This document shows positions 1-8,193 of a DNA stretch of 64,000 nucleotides, piece by piece; position 1 is the stretch's first letter, and each line of letters starts with the position of its first letter. Below the pieces are notes generated by a model. It saw only the letters and a program-made list of their open reading frames with translations, was not told the origin of the DNA and did not search any database. A program made the position numbers and the translations under genes. Source of the DNA: Polynucleobacter sp. KF022 (GTDB taxonomy: Bacteria; Pseudomonadota; Gammaproteobacteria; Burkholderiales; Burkholderiaceae); NCBI RefSeq assembly GCF_027924105.1, contig NZ_AP026972.1, forward strand, positions 1,426,001-1,490,000. Direction: 5' to 3'.

Positions 1-345
1 AATAGGAGCTAAAAGTACTAGCGGTAAGCCACACACAATCCAGTGGGCAATAATTTTTCCGGTCACTAGTAGCGCCAAAGGTTGAGGCGACAAAACCAGC
101 TGCTCTAAAGAACCGTCTTGATAATCGGCCGCAAACATTCGATGCAAACCTAATAATGTAGAAAGCAAGGCCGCAACCCAAAGAACACCTGGTGCGATTT
201 TTCGCAATAACGCAGCATCCGCACCAATCCCCAGAGGAAATAAACTGGTAACTACAACAAAAAAGAACAAGGCCGTTAGCACTTCGCTCTTACGGCGCAT
301 AACCAGCAACAGATCGCGATGAATGATCGTTAATAAAGCCTTCAT
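1..345 (-). CDS. ccmB: Heme exporter membrane subunit CcmB (partial)
   Basis: This is the N-terminal 115 residues of the membrane subunit of the CcmABCD heme-handling ABC complex used in cytochrome c maturation; the rest lies beyond the left edge. The reading frame begins MKALLTIIHRDLLLVMRRKS, followed by hydrophobic segments and the FAADYQDGSLEQL stretch typical of CcmB. Its ATG (343-345) overlaps the ccmA stop codon as ATGA, so the two are translationally coupled. The start is fixed by that overlap. Confidence 0.9.
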   Translation of the reverse strand, partial: MKALLTIIHRDLLLVMRRKSEVLTALFFFVVVTSLFPLGIGADAALLRKIAPGVLWVAALLSTLLGLHRMFAADYQDGSLEQLVLSPQPLALLVTGKIIAHWIVCGLPLVLLAPI

Positions 346-989
346 AGATCAAGCGTCCTCACATGAGGAAGATTGACCTCTTGATGGCTAGTCAACACCA
401 CCAAACCCCCAAACTTCAGATGCTCAGCAATAAGATCTTGCAAAGCTTGCACAGCATGAATATCCAGCGCATTAAATGGTTCGTCGAGAATCCATAGCTT
501 TGCTTGCCGCGTCAGCATGCGCGCCATCAAGACGCGACGCTTTTGCCCAGCCGACAAACAATTGACTGGCAAGTGTTCACGCCCACGTAATCCAAAGCGC
601 CAGAGGGCTGATAAAGCCTTCTCGCCTAGCAATTGAATATCATCTAATGCAGCATAGATCTGTAAATTTTCTAGCGCAGTGAGATCTTCCTTTAAGGCGT
701 CGCGATGTCCCATAAACAAGAGTTCGCGATGATAGGCAGAAGTATCTTTAGCAATAGATATTCCATTCCAAAAAATCTCGCCAGCCTCTGGCTTTGATAA
801 ACCCGTCAGGAGTCTGAGTAAGCTAGTTTTTCCAACGCCATTTTCTCCGCGCACATGAAGGCACTCTCCACCAGAAACCTTTAAGTGAAGATCTTCAAAC
901 AATCTTCTTTCACCGCGTACACAAGCAAGAGCTCGCGCTTCAAGCGACAAGGTAGAGTTGCTGGAGGTGGAAGAGTTATCGACTGTCAT
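342..989 (-). CDS. ccmA: Heme exporter ATP-binding protein CcmA
   Basis: ABC ATPase of the cytochrome c maturation system; it powers release of holo-CcmE in the periplasmic heme-delivery step. Visible motifs in order are Walker A GENGVGKTS (about residues 48-56), the short ABC signature LSAGQKRR and Walker B LWILDEP. The length of about 215 residues is normal for CcmA, which is shorter than most ABC ATPases. An upstream in-frame TTG (998) exists, but the ATG at 989 is preferred. It is first in a ccmAB operon running off the left edge. Confidence 0.9.
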   Translation of the reverse strand: MTVDNSSTSSNSTLSLEARALACVRGERRLFEDLHLKVSGGECLHVRGENGVGKTSLLRLLTGLSKPEAGEIFWNGISIAKDTSAYHRELLFMGHRDALKEDLTALENLQIYAALDDIQLLGEKALSALWRFGLRGREHLPVNCLSAGQKRRVLMARMLTRQAKLWILDEPFNALDIHAVQALQDLIAEHLKFGGLVVLTSHQEVNLPHVRTLDL

Positions 990-1130
990 GTAGGGCAATG
1001 GCTTGATTTAAACCACCCCAGGCATTGTCCAGACCCCATTGGGACTAACAAACCAGAAAAAGTGGAATTAAGGGAATAATCCCTTTCAATTCAATTACTT
1101 ATGAAATTATAAACCGAGTCCACCAAGAAC

Positions 1131-1156
1131 AAAAAAACCACCAAAAGGTGGTTTTT
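1131..1156. terminator. Bidirectional rho-independent terminator
   Basis: CCACC and GGTGG arms with an AAAA loop are flanked by A and T runs on both sides, so the hairpin can act on either strand. It lies just downstream of the flavodoxin-like gene on the minus strand. Confidence 0.7.
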
Positions 1157-1178
1157 TCAATTAAATCAATTACTTAGC

Positions 1179-1733
1179 TTAATTCAGACGCTTGGTAATT
1201 TCAGCAATACGCTGCCCATAGAGTCTAGCAGTCTCTAAGTCACCGGCATTCACCTCATCCACACTCGCATCCGAGGGAGTCTGCATCATAGCTCCTGCAG
1301 AAGAACCAACATAGTTAATGTCATCACGTTTAGCGGCTTTTGAGTTGGAAGGCATCAACCCAGTTCCCACCCATAAACCATTGTGCTGCATGGCCAAGGT
1401 AAAGAAATAATGCAAAGTTGAATGCTTATCGCCATTCATCGTGGCTGAATTAGTAAAACCGCCAAACACTTTATCTTTCCATTGCTGAGAGAACCATTGC
1501 TTGGAGCTCGCATCAGCAAACTTTTTAAATTGCCAGCTGACGGTTCCCATATAAGTTGGCGAACCAAAAACGATTGCATCCGCTTCATTCAAAGTTGCCC
1601 ACTGTGCATCCGTCAAATTGCCCTCAGCATCAATTGCTACCAATGTAGCGCCAGCTCCTTTTGCAACCGCTTCCGCCTGTTTTACCGTGTGCCCATAGCC
1701 ACTATGAAATACCACTGCAATTTTTTTTGTCAT
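1179..1733 (-). CDS. Flavodoxin-family NAD(P)H:quinone oxidoreductase (WrbA-like)
   Basis: A 184-residue flavodoxin-fold protein. The N-terminus MTKKIAVVFHSGYGHT has the phosphate-binding loop of flavodoxins, and FGSPTYMGTVSWQFKKF is the second FMN-contacting loop. Such proteins reduce quinones by two electrons in the cytosol. A clear AAGGAG ribosome site lies upstream of the ATG. It is somewhat shorter than classical WrbA (about 200 residues), so flavodoxin family protein is the safest name. It is a single gene followed by a terminator. Confidence 0.82.
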   Translation of the reverse strand: MTKKIAVVFHSGYGHTVKQAEAVAKGAGATLVAIDAEGNLTDAQWATLNEADAIVFGSPTYMGTVSWQFKKFADASSKQWFSQQWKDKVFGGFTNSATMNGDKHSTLHYFFTLAMQHNGLWVGTGLMPSNSKAAKRDDINYVGSSAGAMMQTPSDASVDEVNAGDLETARLYGQRIAEITKRLN

Positions 1734-1773
1734 ATCAATCTCCTTTTAAGAATGCAATCCGTTCTTAACTATT

Positions 1774-2187
1774 TTATTTCCAGAATAAAGAAATTTTTTG
1801 CGGCGTTTCAGGCTTAATAGAAAGTATTCGCCTTTGAACAACCCCTTCATATACCGCTTCAATCACATAATCTCCGGGCGTAAGATTAATCAGCATGTAA
1901 GGGCCATCTGCTTGGGCGTCAAAGATCATCTGCTTTTTATTTGAGCTCATGATTTTGATAGTTGCTCCAAATATCCAAACACCTCTACCATTCTCAATCT
2001 GCGACATTTCCAGCAATAAAGGCCATTGCTTTGCCTCGGCAAGAATGGCTACTGTCTCACCCTCACCAACACCGCCAGTGATGTAAGAAATGCCTTGTGA
2101 ATACTGTGTTTCTGGAATTTGAGCCAAAGACAAAGCGCTCATCAAAATCAAATGCGTGGAAAAAATTATTTTTAGAAGTGTTTTCAT
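1774..2187 (-). CDS. Putative secreted protein with carboxypeptidase-regulatory-like fold
   Basis: A 137-residue protein with a signal peptide (MKTLLKII then a hydrophobic stretch ending near SLAQ), so probably periplasmic. The rest is a beta-rich domain; YMLINLTPGDYVIEAVYEG resembles the CarboxypepD_reg or transthyretin-like fold, which here would be a structural or binding module. I do not recognise a specific family. The start overlaps an AGAAGG ribosome site. Confidence 0.55.
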   Translation of the reverse strand: MKTLLKIIFSTHLILMSALSLAQIPETQYSQGISYITGGVGEGETVAILAEAKQWPLLLEMSQIENGRGVWIFGATIKIMSSNKKQMIFDAQADGPYMLINLTPGDYVIEAVYEGVVQRRILSIKPETPQKISLFWK

Positions 2188-2215
2188 CCTTCTATCCTAC
2201 GCCTGATTGCTCTAT

Positions 2216-2242
2216 AAAAAAAGCCCCGCAAGACGGGGCTTT
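2216..2242 (-). terminator. Rho-independent terminator of the quinone reductase gene
   Basis: On the minus strand, AAAGCCCCG and CGGGGCTTT arms are followed by a long T run, placed just after the stop codon of the quinone reductase gene. Confidence 0.8.
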
Positions 2243-2264
2243 GTACGCTAGAACACTTAAGAGT

Positions 2265-3245
2265 CTATGGCGTCATCACAATTGCGCCAGAAACTTTTCT
2301 ACCCTCAGCAGCACGGTGTGCGTCTGCCGCTTGCTCCAAGGAAAACTTCGCGCCAATTTGTACTTTGACCTGACCTTTGGCAATTGCATCAAAGACTGCT
2401 TTGGCATTTTCTTTTAACAAGGCTGCAGTTGCATTGTGCGGAAATACAGAAGGTCTTGTTAAAAATAGACAGCCCTTCTTGTTTAAGATTTCTGGCTGAA
2501 TCTCTGGGGCTGGTCCTGATGCGGCGCCGAACAAGGCCACCGTGCCAAACGGAGCGGCACAATCCAAGGATCCCAAGAAAGTAGTCTTTGCAACAGAGTC
2601 GTAAACCACGTTAGCTTTTTTGCCACCAGTTGCCTTAATGACCTCTTCAACCCAATTTGGTTGAGAGTAATCAACTACGGTGTCACAGCCTGCCTCCTTA
2701 GCGGCAGCGAACTTTGCTGGTGAACCCACTGTACCAACAACAAAAGCACCCAAGGCTTTTGCCCAGCCAGCTAAAATTTGACCAACACCACCTGCAGCAG
2801 CATGAACAAGTACAACATCTCCTGCTTTTACTTTGTATGTTTTCTGAACTAGGTATTGCGCAGTCATTGCCTTAAAGAAAACCGCTGCAGCTACTTCATC
2901 AGAGATGCCAGCTGGTATCAAAACCAATTTATCAGCAGCAACATTACGAGCGCTAGCATATGCACCAATTCCAGCATTCATGTAAACCACGTGATCGCCA
3001 ACTTTAAAGTCAGTAACGCCTTCGCCCACAGCCTCAACAACACCAGCAGCCTCATGACCGAGGCCAGTAGGCATCTCGAGCGGGTACACACCAGAGCGCT
3101 GATAAACGTCAATGAAATTAAATCCAATCGCAGTTTGACGAATCTGCACTTCACCTTTTGCAGGTGGAGGCAATTCTTTGTCGATTACCTTAATTACGTC
3201 TGCACCGCCTAATTCAGTCAGACTAACAACTCGAGCTTTTGTCAC
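2265..3245 (-). CDS. qor: NADPH:quinone oxidoreductase, zinc-free MDR family
   Basis: A 326-residue medium-chain dehydrogenase/reductase. GHEAAGVVEAVGEGV and the nucleotide-binding motif VHAAAGGVGQI are diagnostic, and the structural-zinc cysteine cluster of alcohol dehydrogenases is absent, as in Qor. It reduces quinones with NADPH in the cytosol. The start is GTG (3243-3245) preceded by AAGGTG. It ends at a strong terminator and is probably a single-gene unit. Confidence 0.85.
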   Translation of the reverse strand: MTKARVVSLTELGGADVIKVIDKELPPPAKGEVQIRQTAIGFNFIDVYQRSGVYPLEMPTGLGHEAAGVVEAVGEGVTDFKVGDHVVYMNAGIGAYASARNVAADKLVLIPAGISDEVAAAVFFKAMTAQYLVQKTYKVKAGDVVLVHAAAGGVGQILAGWAKALGAFVVGTVGSPAKFAAAKEAGCDTVVDYSQPNWVEEVIKATGGKKANVVYDSVAKTTFLGSLDCAAPFGTVALFGAASGPAPEIQPEILNKKGCLFLTRPSVFPHNATAALLKENAKAVFDAIAKGQVKVQIGAKFSLEQAADAHRAAEGRKVSGAIVMTP

Positions 3246-3279
3246 GTGTCACCTTATTATTTTTATAGAGAGAAAATAA

Positions 3280-3714
3280 TCATACAGTAAGGGCATTTTC
3301 CTCAATTACCGCCCAAGTACTATCACCCAACTTCTTCACTGCCATTGAATAGGTCCAACTCTCAGGAATACCGCAACTCCATTCTTTTGGACCATTCTGG
3401 ATTAAGACATTAACGCCATTCCTGCCGTCATAGTACAAGTGATAAATTTTTCCATGAATTGGATTAAAGCTAAATTTAGCGCTGTGCACCATCTCAGTAG
3501 CATCGAGTCTTGCTTGCAAAGCTTTCGCCTGCTTCATCAAAACCTCAGCTTGCTCCATAATGCGGTCGTATTCCAACTTAGCATTCTGACGCGCTACGTT
3601 GACAGCCTTGTCTTTTTCTTCTGTAACCTTGATAGGAGCAAATACAGGGGCGCCCACCTCCATTGGATATTCAATCCCTGCATGACGCGCTGGATCGGTA
3701 TCTTCGATTCTCAT
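3280..3714 (-). CDS. DUF2452-like protein
   Basis: A 144-residue soluble protein with a charged, probably helical middle (about 45-80) and a C-terminal segment HGKIYHLYYDGRNG...PKEWSCGIPESW that matches the conserved signature I associate with DUF2452. The function is unknown. It lies between qor and sodC on the same strand but with spacers that allow independent transcription. Confidence 0.6.
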   Translation of the reverse strand: MRIEDTDPARHAGIEYPMEVGAPVFAPIKVTEEKDKAVNVARQNAKLEYDRIMEQAEVLMKQAKALQARLDATEMVHSAKFSFNPIHGKIYHLYYDGRNGVNVLIQNGPKEWSCGIPESWTYSMAVKKLGDSTWAVIEENALTV

Positions 3715-3753
3715 GAAATGCCCTGTATCTACTAATTAAAAGAATGGATTTAA

Positions 3754-4287
3754 TTACTTAATCAAACCACATGCGATGCGTGGGCCAGAGTTACCTGCAG
3801 GCTGAGACTTGTAATCATCTGGGTCCCTATGCACAACCACTGATCGCCCTACTACTCCAGTTGGCCCTGTGTTTACAGCAAAGCCATGAAGTTTTGCTGT
3901 ATAGGTTGCATTGCCATTTGCATCAGATTTGATGTTCGGCATATCTCCAGCATGGTTCATACCGCTATTGGGCATACCGTGAGCTTTTGCGTCAGGATTA
4001 AAGTGGCCGCCCGCACTCGTAGCATCAGGCGCAGAACAATCCCCTTTTTCATGAACATGAAACCCTTGTTCCGAATTGGGCTTTAATCCTGAAAACTTAC
4101 CGTTTACTAGCACATCAGTTCCCTGCCAAACAAATGTTACTTCACCTTTAGCTTGAGATCCCGATCTTGAATCCAAAGTAGCGCTAGCTTTTTGACCAGT
4201 ACCCTGTTCCATCGATTGACAAGCTACCAAGGAAAAAATTCCGGCAACAGATAGTGCAATCGAAATTTTCTTTAATTTTGCATTCAT
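3754..4287 (-). CDS. sodC: Superoxide dismutase [Cu-Zn], lipoprotein form
   Basis: Dismutates superoxide in the periplasm. The start is ATG 4287 (MNAKLKKIS), which has AAGGAG upstream, rather than an in-frame codon 39 bases earlier. The signal ends in a lipobox, SLVAC, so the enzyme is probably membrane-anchored. Copper/zinc ligands are visible as HVHEKGDC, HFNPDAKAHG, a downstream NHAGDMPN and VVVHRDPDD, and the disulfide pair as GDC and the C-terminal IACG. All catalytic residues appear present. Confidence 0.93.
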   Translation of the reverse strand: MNAKLKKISIALSVAGIFSLVACQSMEQGTGQKASATLDSRSGSQAKGEVTFVWQGTDVLVNGKFSGLKPNSEQGFHVHEKGDCSAPDATSAGGHFNPDAKAHGMPNSGMNHAGDMPNIKSDANGNATYTAKLHGFAVNTGPTGVVGRSVVVHRDPDDYKSQPAGNSGPRIACGLIK

Positions 4288-4357
4288 CAAGATCTCCTTT
4301 ATTGAGGCTCTAGGCCGAGCCCTCAAGGAAAGTGTGACACAAATCCCGGGCTTTTGC

Positions 4358-4906
4358 TCAGCGCTTATGGAAGCTCAAAGTAACCTCGCCCAGCTCAATT
4401 CCAAACTTACTCATTTTTGCCTTATTGAGCATCACTTTAGGGGTCATCAAGTACATCCAATCATTGAATTGCACGTGATAAATGGTGCCATCCACTGGCA
4501 AGGCAAGGGTATAGTTCCAATTCAGAGCATTTCCAGCTAGTTGGCCTTGGGCATCCCCTACTACGTCATCCGCTCTACCAATGTAATAGCCAGGAGATTG
4601 CTCCGTTAAAGTCCAAATACGCTTTTGCTTAGTACCATCCGAGTAGTCAAAGCTCTCATCAAGAGTGCCTACTTTTTTTCCATCAACAGTTATCCAATTG
4701 GATTTGATCAACACCGTAAAACGTTTTTTTACCTCGCCACTGCGATCGGTAAAAATGCCATAGGCATCAATCGTTCCCGAAAAATACTCACTCAGATCTA
4801 ACACAGGCTTTTCAGCAGCATATTGCAAAACTTGAGGCGCAGAACAAGAAACGACAAATAGTCCGCAAAATATCAACATCGTGAAACGATAAAAAATGGT
4901 TTTCAT
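4358..4906 (-). CDS. DUF3833 lipoprotein
   Basis: A 182-residue putative lipoprotein (signal ending FVVSC). The body matches DUF3833: an N-terminal LDLSEYFSG then KRFTVLIKSNW and a terminal block with WMYLMTPKVMLNKAKMSKFG. It is the last gene of a three-gene minus-strand operon with a 3-base gap from the chalcone-isomerase-like gene. DUF3833 genes often accompany photolyase or lipid-modification genes in light-stress operons in other proteobacteria; the role here is inferred to be in the envelope. Confidence 0.78.
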   Translation of the reverse strand: MKTIFYRFTMLIFCGLFVVSCSAPQVLQYAAEKPVLDLSEYFSGTIDAYGIFTDRSGEVKKRFTVLIKSNWITVDGKKVGTLDESFDYSDGTKQKRIWTLTEQSPGYYIGRADDVVGDAQGQLAGNALNWNYTLALPVDGTIYHVQFNDWMYLMTPKVMLNKAKMSKFGIELGEVTLSFHKR

Positions 4907-4909
4907 GAA

Positions 4910-5458
4910 TTAGCAGGCCTCATTAAAAATCGGTGGCGGACAAGATTGTCCTAGTAACTCCGTCCGCAGCTTAGGTGCACTTGTTTTTGGATCAAGCCAA
5001 ATCCCAAAAAATGCCTTTGAAAATTCAGGGCCTGGTATCTGTGCAATCTGCTTACCATCGTGATAAAAAATGGTTCCTTGCTTAGGGGAATACATCGCTG
5101 TCAAAGTTTGTCCTGACTCCACATTCGGCAAGATGGCAGTTAACTCCTTACCCCAAAGCGATGCCTGAGCCTCTGGCACACCAATACGCTTCATCTCCTC
5201 GACACTTCGATTGGCAATAGAGGATCCAGAGAATGATTTTTGGTAGCGCAGATTTAATGCAAAGTCGGGAGAGGATAGAGAGCCTACTCGATAAAAGGAG
5301 GCGTCATAAACATGCAGGCCAAACCAAGTGAGTCGTCCACTACCTTGAAGTTTTGCAGAACTGATATTTGCAGGCAATTCAATCGGCTCGCGAGCAAAGC
5401 CAGTTGATAAAACTGCGCTCAATAAAGTAAACGCGATAAAAAATTGAATTATTTTCAT
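4910..5458 (-). CDS. Chalcone-isomerase-like periplasmic protein
   Basis: A 182-residue protein with a signal peptide ending at GFAREP and a bacterial chalcone-isomerase-like domain (GRLTWFGLHVYDASFYR; FSKAFFGIWLDPKTSAPKLR). Bacterial members mostly lack flavonoid isomerase activity and may bind fatty acids. Its start overlaps the stop of the DCC gene as ATGA, so it is translationally coupled. Middle gene of the DCC/CHI/DUF3833 operon. Confidence 0.75.
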   Translation of the reverse strand: MKIIQFFIAFTLLSAVLSTGFAREPIELPANISSAKLQGSGRLTWFGLHVYDASFYRVGSLSSPDFALNLRYQKSFSGSSIANRSVEEMKRIGVPEAQASLWGKELTAILPNVESGQTLTAMYSPKQGTIFYHDGKQIAQIPGPEFSKAFFGIWLDPKTSAPKLRTELLGQSCPPPIFNEAC

Positions 5459-5865
5459 TGTGATGCCGATCCTGATTTGGACTTGACTAGACGGAGTGCT
5501 GCCGGTCCAAAAAGGCTGGAAATTGCATGTCTATTCTTAGCAAAAAATAGATACCCCAATTTAAAGAATGGTTGCAAAGACTTTCTTGAGAAGAGCCAGG
5601 CCATGCGCGGCAGATCTGCTCGGCGATAGGCTTCAGGAAAAACAGAAACGCCCTGAATTAATCTACCACTAGCAAATTGACCATACATAGCCTCTAATGC
5701 AGCCTCACAAGAGACGCCTACCTTTTGAGGGTCAAACCGATCAGAATTAATATCAACAAAATTCAATAAGTTAGCGTGATTACGTCCGGACAAAAAAAGA
5801 ATCTCCGCCTGACATAAAGGACAGGCGCCATCGTAAAACAAGGTGAGTTTCTCTAGTTGAGTCAT
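5455..5865 (-). CDS. DCC-family thiol-disulfide oxidoreductase (DUF393)
   Basis: A 136-residue protein with the family motif LFYDGACPLCQ at residues 9-19, a CxxC-type redox site in a thioredoxin-like fold. First gene of an operon with two envelope proteins. Its partner is unknown. An ATG start at 5863-5865 faces the divergent DUF2237 gene across a 61-base promoter region. Confidence 0.82.
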   Translation of the reverse strand: MTQLEKLTLFYDGACPLCQAEILFLSGRNHANLLNFVDINSDRFDPQKVGVSCEAALEAMYGQFASGRLIQGVSVFPEAYRRADLPRMAWLFSRKSLQPFFKLGYLFFAKNRHAISSLFGPAALRLVKSKSGSASQ

Positions 5866-5926
5866 CGTTCAGCAAGTTTACGGCTTATTCAATAAACTGG
5901 TTGACACTAATATTTTTAAGGTTGTT

Positions 5927-6301
5927 ATGCAAAACGAGATTGCACTAAATGTATATGGGGAGCCGTTAATACCCTGCTCTTTCGATCCCCTGACTGGTTT
6001 TTTTAGGGATGGGTGCTGTAAGACCAATGAAGAAGATGTCGGCAGTCATTTAGTTTGCGCGATTGTTACAGATGCTTTTTTGCAATTTAGCCTTCAAAAG
6101 GGAAATGATCTCATTACCCCTCGGCCAGAGTATCGATTTCCTGGACTGCTTGCGGGAGACCAATGGTGTTTATGCATCAATCGCTGGGTAGAGGCCTTAA
6201 ACGCAAATTGTGCTCCATTAATCAAGCTGGAAAGTACTCACATCAAAGCTCTGGAAACGGTGCCATTGAATATTCTCAAGGAATATGCGAGAGAAGTTTG
6301 A
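5927..6301 (+). CDS. DUF2237 family protein
   Basis: A 124-residue protein matching DUF2237 over its whole length: NVYGEPLIPCS, DPLTGFFRDGCC, VGSHLVCAIVT, GNDLITPRPEYRFPGL, GDQWCLCINRW and LESTHIKAL. The many conserved cysteines suggest a metal or redox role, but function is not established. The TGA stop overlaps the TTG start of the deacetylase gene (TTGA), so the two are coupled. Confidence 0.85.
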   Translation: MQNEIALNVYGEPLIPCSFDPLTGFFRDGCCKTNEEDVGSHLVCAIVTDAFLQFSLQKGNDLITPRPEYRFPGLLAGDQWCLCINRWVEALNANCAPLIKLESTHIKALETVPLNILKEYAREV

Positions 6302-7197
6302 AGGCTTTTTATACCGACCATTTTGTATTACCCCTGCCAGCAGGGCATCGCTTCCCTATAGAGAAGTACTCTCGATTGAGAGATTTAGTTAGCGTTCAAG
6401 CAGGTATAGAACTTGTTGAAGCGCCACCAGCAACAGATACCCAAATTCTGTATGCGCATGATCCGGGCTATCTCATTAAAGTAATTGACGGAGCGCTTTC
6501 AGCACAAGAGCAAAGAGAGATTGGTTTTCCCTGGAGCACTCAAATGGTCGAACGTTCACGACGCTCAGCGGGTGCTACTGTTGCTGCAGCTAAAGCAGCC
6601 TTGCAAGAAGGTATCTCTGCCAATCTAGCTGGGGGTACACATCATGCCTATCGAGATACCGGAAGTGGATTTTGTGTTTTTAATGACTCTGCTATTGCGG
6701 CACGCACCCTTCAAAAAGAAATTAGCGGATCACTCAAAATTGCCGTAATTGATTTAGATGTTCATCAAGGAAACGGTACTGCAGCGATTCTGCAAAATGA
6801 TGATTCTATTTTTACCCTATCCCTTCATGGAGAAAATAACTTTCCATTTAAGAAGGAGCAGAGCGATCTTGATGTTGGTCTCGCTGATGGTTGTAACGAT
6901 CATGTTTATTTACATTCGCTGCGTGAATCCCTTGACCAATTAGATGCATGCTTTAAAGCAGACTTTCTCATCTTTCTAGCCGGCGCAGATCCACATGAAG
7001 GTGATCGACTTGGAAGACTGGAGATTACTAAGGACGGCATGCGCCAGCGGGATGAAATGGTGTTTGAGTTTGCGCTAGCTCGTCAACTACCTATTGCATT
7101 CTCAATGGCGGGCGGCTACGGCAAGGAAATCGAATCTACCGTGGATATTCATTTTCAGACTATCAAAACCGCCCTACAATTTCAAAAACAGTATTAA
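6298..7197 (+). CDS. Histone deacetylase family protein (class II/acetoin-utilization type)
   Basis: A 299-residue zinc-dependent deacylase. I place the start at TTG 6298, overlapping the upstream stop, because AAGGA lies about ten bases before it and the family N-terminus (KAFYTDHFVLPLPAGHRFP) begins there; the frame is open further upstream but runs through the DUF2237 gene. Catalytic motifs visible are AGGTHHAYRDTGSGFCVFND and DLDVHQGNGTA (zinc Asp/His), then LAGADPHEGD and AGGYG. Substrate unknown: acetylated proteins or small amines. Confidence 0.85.
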   Translation: MKAFYTDHFVLPLPAGHRFPIEKYSRLRDLVSVQAGIELVEAPPATDTQILYAHDPGYLIKVIDGALSAQEQREIGFPWSTQMVERSRRSAGATVAAAKAALQEGISANLAGGTHHAYRDTGSGFCVFNDSAIAARTLQKEISGSLKIAVIDLDVHQGNGTAAILQNDDSIFTLSLHGENNFPFKKEQSDLDVGLADGCNDHVYLHSLRESLDQLDACFKADFLIFLAGADPHEGDRLGRLEITKDGMRQRDEMVFEFALARQLPIAFSMAGGYGKEIESTVDIHFQTIKTALQFQKQY

Positions 7198-7215
7198 ACC
7201 TCTAACCTGAACTAC

Positions 7216-7764
7216 TCAGCTCTTCTTAGAAGAGCTTTTTGGGGTAGCAAGATTACTCACATTCTCAACACTCTTCTCAAAATTAGTGAATGAATCCGCC
7301 ATTGCAGCACGTATCAACTCAAAATTCTGCAAAGCATTGTTAAAGGATGTTTTAAATACTGAAACATAGGCCTCGCTGCCAATCGGTGCATTATCAGTAG
7401 CCTCATTCACAAAGTGAATAAGATCCGCCTTGGATTCTTGAATCATCGTTTCAGCAATATATGCTAGCTCTTGATTTCCACTCTTAAGTACTTGCAATAA
7501 CTGATTGTGATATTGAGTAATCTCCTTGGCTGCATCCTGCAATACTTCAGCATGCACGTACTCAAAGGCGGATTTAGGATCTTGGGTTGTCATCAACTCA
7601 GATACCCGCTTCTGCATCATGGCGGCCAGCTCTTGTGTAGCCTGTTGATTAATTTTTGCAATCGCCTGCGCACTCTCGACCGCCACGCGCCCTGCTGCTC
7701 TTGTAGCATCAACGGCGCTTTGTTGCCCTGGCATAGTATTCATATTCAATGATTTCTTGCTCAT
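7216..7764 (-). CDS. Phasin family protein
   Basis: A 182-residue, almost all-helical protein with the phasin signature AGRVAVESAQAIAKINQQATQELAAMMQKR and a C-terminal heptad-rich segment ending in NFEKSVENV. Phasins coat polyhydroxyalkanoate granules. It is a paralogue of the phasin at 12240-12815 (shared APIGSEAYVSVFKTSF-type block). Ser/Lys-rich C-terminus. GAAAGG ribosome site precedes the ATG. Confidence 0.85.
   Translation of the reverse strand: MSKKSLNMNTMPGQQSAVDATRAAGRVAVESAQAIAKINQQATQELAAMMQKRVSELMTTQDPKSAFEYVHAEVLQDAAKEITQYHNQLLQVLKSGNQELAYIAETMIQESKADLIHFVNEATDNAPIGSEAYVSVFKTSFNNALQNFELIRAAMADSFTNFEKSVENVSNLATPKSSSKKS
7219..7240 (+). terminator. Rho-independent terminator of the deacetylase gene
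   Basis: A perfect 7-bp stem (GCTCTTC/GAAGAGC) with a TTA loop followed by five T on the plus strand, 21 bases after the deacetylase stop. It overlaps the last codons of the convergent phasin gene, so one sequence serves both. Confidence 0.75.
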
Positions 7765-7927
7765 ATCAGCCTTTCAGATGGGTATTGTTATGTACGAATC
7801 TACTCTCCTTAAGGCGGGTTTCTATAGAGAAATACCAGTAGATGGTTGCATCCACCCAAGAATCGGCCCTGGATATTACTAACTCGGCGAGCGTAATTCA
7901 GCGTAATTTAAAAAACGCCACCTTACC

Positions 7928-8122
7928 TTATGAAGCCCGAGGAACAGAGATGCTATGCAAGTAAATGTAGCTTGCGATATCAGCCTCAGCGGGCCTTGTC
8001 GACAGATAGGCAAAAATACAAGCGGCCAAAATAATAAGTACGCCCGCCACTAGACTCCAACTTCTGATATTTGATCGCACTCTACAATCCTTTACTTGAT
8101 TCGGCTTATTTACATTTTCCAT
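7928..8122 (-). CDS. Possible small single-pass membrane protein
   Basis: A 64-residue reading frame with a charged N-terminus, one strong hydrophobic segment (SLVAGVLIILAACIFAYL) and a short C-tail. ATG at 8122 has no convincing ribosome site, and I recognise no family. If it is not a gene, the 430 bases between the phasin and the DUF1345 gene hold only promoter sequence. Confidence 0.35.
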   Translation of the reverse strand: MENVNKPNQVKDCRVRSNIRSWSLVAGVLIILAACIFAYLSTRPAEADIASYIYLHSISVPRAS

Positions 8123-8193
8123 CACAATACAATCATCACAAAGTGCAATCCCGTAGATGCTAGAAACTATTTTAAGCGCATACTAGAGTCACT

